From: Balneolales bacterium
GTDB lineage: Bacteria > Bacteroidota > Rhodothermia > Balneolales > Natronogracilivirgulaceae
NCBI GenBank assembly: GCA_007120555.1
Contig: SKNL01000020.1
Location: 1-7,949, forward strand
Reading direction: 5' to 3'
DNA length: 7,949 nt
A model generated the notes under the pieces. That model was given only the letters and a program-made list of their open reading frames with translations, was not told the DNA's origin and did not search any database. Both the position numbers and the translations under genes were made by a program. This document shows positions 5,660 to 7,949 of the stretch, piece by piece; the stretch's first letter is position 1, and each line of letters begins with the position of its first letter.

Positions 5660-6739
5660 ATGAATATCGATAACAAACTGGCACAATTACAATCCAGGTT
5701 CGAAGAACTGAGCGCTGTCCTCAGCGATCCGGAAATCTACGGTCAGCCGGAGAAGCTGACAAAAGTCACAAAAGAGCACAGCAGCCTGAAGTCGCTGGTG
5801 GATGATTACCGTTCGCTGCTGGATATCAGGGAGCAAATTGAGGGGAACCGGGAAATAATGGAGCAGAACGAGGACCCGGAACTGACCGAAATGGCGCGAT
5901 CCGAACTCAAAGAGCTTGCCGCCAAGGCGGAAGCGCTTGAGGAAAAAATCCGGATGGAACTTATCCCCAAAGATCCCGAAGATTCGAAAAATGCGATCGT
6001 CGAAATCCGGGCCGGCACCGGCGGCGATGAAGCAGCCCTGTTCGCCGGGGACCTCTTCGAAATGTACCGGCGGTTTGCCGATGAAAGAAACTGGAAACTC
6101 GAACTGCTCGACCTGCACGAATCCGAAAAAGGAGGCTACAAGGATATTGTTTTCAAACTGGAAGGGGTGGATGTCTTCGCCCAGATGAAGTTCGAGAGCG
6201 GCGTGCACCGGGTTCAGCGCGTGCCGGAAACAGAATCACAGGGTCGTGTGCATACCTCGGCCGCAACGGTTGCCGTATTGCCGGAGGCCGAGGAAGTGGA
6301 CATCCAGATCAATCCGGCCGACCTGGAATTTGAAGCCTACCGGGCCAGCGGCGCCGGTGGACAGCATGTCAACACCACGGACTCGGCCGTGCGTATTCGC
6401 CACCTTCCAACGGGAGTGGTAGTGACCTGCCAGCAGGAACGCTCGCAGCACAAAAACCGGGACAAGGCAATGGCCATGCTCCGGTCACGCCTGTATGAGC
6501 ACGAGTATGAGAAAAAAACGGCCGAAAGGGCCGCCTCCCGGAAAAGCCAGGTTTCCTCCGGGGACCGAAGTGCCAAAATCCGGACATACAACTTCCCGCA
6601 AGGGCGGCTTACCGATCACCGCATCGGCCTGACCCTGTACAATCTCGATGCCATCATGAAAGGGGATCTCTCCGATATCATCAAGGCCCTGCGGGTCCAG
6701 GAGAACCTTGAACGGCTCCAGGAAGTAAGCGATTCCTGA
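5660..6739 (+). CDS. prfA: Peptide chain release factor 1 (RF1)
   Basis: A 359-residue class I release factor that reads UAA and UAG in the ribosomal A site and triggers peptide release. The N-terminal helical domain covers about 1-100. Domain 2 begins near EIRAGTGGDEAALFAGDLFEM (115-135). The anticodon-mimic region HRVQRVPETESQGRVHTSAATV (183-204) carries PET (189-191), an RF1 P-x-T tripeptide instead of the SPF of RF2. The catalytic GGQ is at 233-235 within ASGAGGQHVNTTDSAVRI, and Gln235 is the residue normally methylated by PrmC. Length is standard and no programmed frameshift is present or expected for RF1. The ATG at 5660 matches the usual N-terminus and has no Shine-Dalgarno. It is divergent from purK across 172 bp and convergent with the RsbW-like gene. 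No hemA or prmC is next to it. Confidence 0.97.
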   Translation: MNIDNKLAQLQSRFEELSAVLSDPEIYGQPEKLTKVTKEHSSLKSLVDDYRSLLDIREQIEGNREIMEQNEDPELTEMARSELKELAAKAEALEEKIRMELIPKDPEDSKNAIVEIRAGTGGDEAALFAGDLFEMYRRFADERNWKLELLDLHESEKGGYKDIVFKLEGVDVFAQMKFESGVHRVQRVPETESQGRVHTSAATVAVLPEAEEVDIQINPADLEFEAYRASGAGGQHVNTTDSAVRIRHLPTGVVVTCQQERSQHKNRDKAMAMLRSRLYEHEYEKKTAERAASRKSQVSSGDRSAKIRTYNFPQGRLTDHRIGLTLYNLDAIMKGDLSDIIKALRVQENLERLQEVSDS

Positions 6740-6753
6740 TTCCCGGGGAACAG

Positions 6754-6783
6754 GCAATGCCCGGTACAGCAATGCCCGGTACG
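6754..6783. repeat. 15-bp tandem repeat after prfA
   Basis: GCAATGCCCGGTAC occurs twice in tandem with a 15-bp period (6754-6768 and 6769-6783), followed by a partial copy (GGATGCCC, 6784-6791). An 11-bp palindrome TTCCCGGGGAA (6740-6750) lies just after the prfA stop. The 103-bp gap separates convergent genes, so these GC-rich elements may help end transcription, though no T-run follows. Nothing gene-like is seen in the gap. Confidence 0.85.
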
Positions 6784-6842
6784 GGATGCCCTCAATCAGG
6801 CAAGAAAAGCTGAAAGCCGGTGCACGTGCGGATCAGCGCTGC

Positions 6843-7250
6843 CTAAACGTGAAATTCCAGTTCCACTTCCCGCCCATGGTCGCGGAAACGTACTTCGTCG
6901 GCAAATTCACGCATGAGCCAGACCCCGCGGCCGCTGGATTTCAGGAGGTTCTCATCCTTCAGTGGGTTCGGGATGCTTTCCGGGTCAAAACCAGTCCCCT
7001 GATCACGCACGGAAAGGACCACCCGTTCCGGTGACAGAACCGCGGTAACTTCCACAGACTTTTCAGGCTTCTGTTCGTTGCCGTGCAGGATGGCATTGGT
7101 CACAGCTTCGGTCAGCACCAGCATGATCTGATGCGCCTTGTCGGCATCGCACGAAACGGCATCAGTGATGTTCCTGACAAATGCCTCCAGCTTATTCAGT
7201 TCTTCGAGATCGGATGACAAAGTCAGAGACAGGACGTTATTTATGTTCAT
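6843..7250 (-). CDS. RsbW/SpoIIAB-like anti-sigma factor or serine kinase (HATPase_c)
   Basis: A 135-residue single-domain GHKL ATPase. Members of this family phosphorylate an anti-anti-sigma partner on serine and bind sigma factors or other regulators in partner-switching systems. The nucleotide-binding boxes are all present: N-box LTEAVTNAILHGN (46-58) with Glu48, Asn52 and His56; G1 box VRDQGTGFDP (81-90) with Asp83; and G2 box SSGRGVWLMREFADEV (105-120) with the GRG loop. Length matches stand-alone RsbW-type proteins. No STAS-domain partner, sigma factor or PP2C phosphatase is in the window, so the target is unknown. The ATG at 7248-7250 has AGGA five bases upstream, the only Shine-Dalgarno-like site seen in the window. 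It begins six bases after the stop of the upstream glutamate dehydrogenase and is very likely co-transcribed with it. Confidence 0.88.
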   Translation of the reverse strand: MNINNVLSLTLSSDLEELNKLEAFVRNITDAVSCDADKAHQIMLVLTEAVTNAILHGNEQKPEKSVEVTAVLSPERVVLSVRDQGTGFDPESIPNPLKDENLLKSSGRGVWLMREFADEVRFRDHGREVELEFHV

Positions 7251-7256
7251 TTTTTC

Positions 7257-7949
7257 CTATGCGTAAATACCACGTATCCGGAGGGTATCGGATACTTTCT
7301 GTATGGCATACACATAGGCAGCCTGTCTCAGCGTGATATTGTATTTCTCCTTTACTTCAAAAAGCAGTTGAAACGCATCTCTCATCATGCGGTTGAGACG
7401 GCGGTTGACACGATCTTCGGTCCAGAAGTACCCATGGCGGTCCTGAACCCACTCAAAATAGGATACGGTCACCCCACCGGCGTTGGCCAGAATATCCGGG
7501 ATGATCAGGATACCCATATCGTCAAGAATCGCATCCGCATTGGCGGTTATCGGACCATTTGCCCCTTCAACAATAGCTTTTGCCTTGATACTGGGAGCAT
7601 TGTGCCTGTTGATCTGGTCTTGAAGAGCTGCCGGTATAAGGACATCGCAATCCAGTTCCAGCAATTCCTCATTGGTAATCTTTTCAGCGCCTTCAAAACC
7701 GGCCAGCGTGCCGCCGCGTTCACTCATATGCACGAGCACACTGTCAATATCGATACCGTCCGGATGGTAATATCCGCCGGTGATATCACTGATGCCCACG
7801 ATGCGCGCACCGCGTTCGTAGAGCAGTCGTCCCGTGACCGATCCCACATTGCCGAATCCCTGGATCACGACCCGGCACTTGTTTGGCATGATGCCAAGTT
7901 TGTTAAGCGCCTCCAGGGTCACCGTGACCACTCCACGCCCGGTGGCCTC
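7257..7949 (-). CDS. Glutamate dehydrogenase, C-terminal part (Glu/Leu/Phe/Val dehydrogenase family), cut by the window edge
   Basis: The reading frame is open to the last base (7949), so only the C-terminal 230 residues are present. It begins EATGRG, the conserved family segment joining the two domains. The nucleotide-binding domain has VVIQGFGNVG (residues 27-36 of this fragment), then VGISDITGGYYHPDG. The later segments ALQDQIN, IVEGANGPIT and PDILANAGGVTVSYFEWVQ are diagnostic for this family. The enzyme interconverts glutamate and 2-oxoglutarate plus ammonium with NAD or NADP; cofactor choice cannot be fixed from this part. The catalytic lysines lie in the missing N-terminal domain. A GTG at 7929-7931 should not be taken as the start, because conserved codons precede it. 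It ends in TAG six bases before the RsbW-like gene. Leucine or phenylalanine dehydrogenase is less likely given the match. Confidence 0.93.
   Translation of the reverse strand, partial: EATGRGVVTVTLEALNKLGIMPNKCRVVIQGFGNVGSVTGRLLYERGARIVGISDITGGYYHPDGIDIDSVLVHMSERGGTLAGFEGAEKITNEELLELDCDVLIPAALQDQINRHNAPSIKAKAIVEGANGPITANADAILDDMGILIIPDILANAGGVTVSYFEWVQDRHGYFWTEDRVNRRLNRMMRDAFQLLFEVKEKYNITLRQAAYVYAIQKVSDTLRIRGIYA

Noticed and set aside
5246..5686. 146-codon - strand frame with repeated GIRKYGIRKFGNG-type residues
   Set aside because: It is the out-of-frame reading of the 15-bp purK tandem repeat; purK motifs fix the true frame, and this frame also runs across the promoter region and into prfA.
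6227..6235. PET instead of PAT in the RF1 anticodon-mimic tripeptide
   Set aside because: P-x-T with variable middle residue is normal in RF1 proteins, including Gram-positive ones, so no altered stop-codon use is implied.
7929..7931. GTG as the start of the dehydrogenase gene
   Set aside because: The six codons before it encode EATGRG, a conserved part of the family, and the frame is open to the window edge, so the gene is truncated by the window and not short.

Overview
This window is a stretch of ordinary bacterial chromosome packed with housekeeping genes. Moderately high G+C, an hrcA-grpE-dnaJ cluster without an adjacent dnaK, and start codons that almost all lack a Shine-Dalgarno sequence fit the Bacteroidota/Rhodothermota/Balneolota group (FCB bacteria). 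Protein style suggests a Balneolota- or Rhodothermota-like lineage, but this placement is inference: there is no rRNA here and no search was run.

Layout. On the + strand from the left: a small VOC-fold (glyoxalase/dioxygenase-like) protein (4-384), then the heat-shock cluster hrcA (492-1544), grpE (1843-2418) and dnaJ (2426-3583). Facing it on the - strand is the purine pair purK (5487 to 4228) then purE (4155 to 3655). purK is divergent from prfA, encoding peptide chain release factor 1 (5660-6739, + strand). Facing prfA on the - strand is a tight pair: the C-terminal part of a glutamate dehydrogenase running off the right edge (from 7949 down to 7257), then an RsbW/SpoIIAB-like anti-sigma/serine-kinase ATPase six bases downstream (7250 to 6843).

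How the genes work together. HrcA is the heat-shock repressor; GrpE and DnaJ are the nucleotide-exchange factor and J-protein that drive DnaK, which must be encoded elsewhere. PurK and PurE act in succession in IMP synthesis (AIR to N5-CAIR to CAIR). RF1 terminates translation at UAA and UAG. The gdh/RsbW-like pair may be one transcript; a regulatory link between nitrogen/carbon metabolism and a partner-switching system is only a guess.

No new multi-gene system is visible. The unexplained structure lies in small repeats: a 26-bp tandem repeat with a strong dyad between dnaJ and purE whose decayed last copy covers the purE stop; a 15-bp in-frame tandem repeat that puts a Gly/Ser pentapeptide insert into PurK; a separate 15-bp tandem repeat between prfA and the RsbW-like gene; and a tandem ATACAGTAT operator-like motif in the purK/prfA promoter region. 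The 298-bp hrcA-grpE gap has two long-looped inverted repeats and a short ORF overlapping the grpE start. No CIRCE element was found near hrcA.
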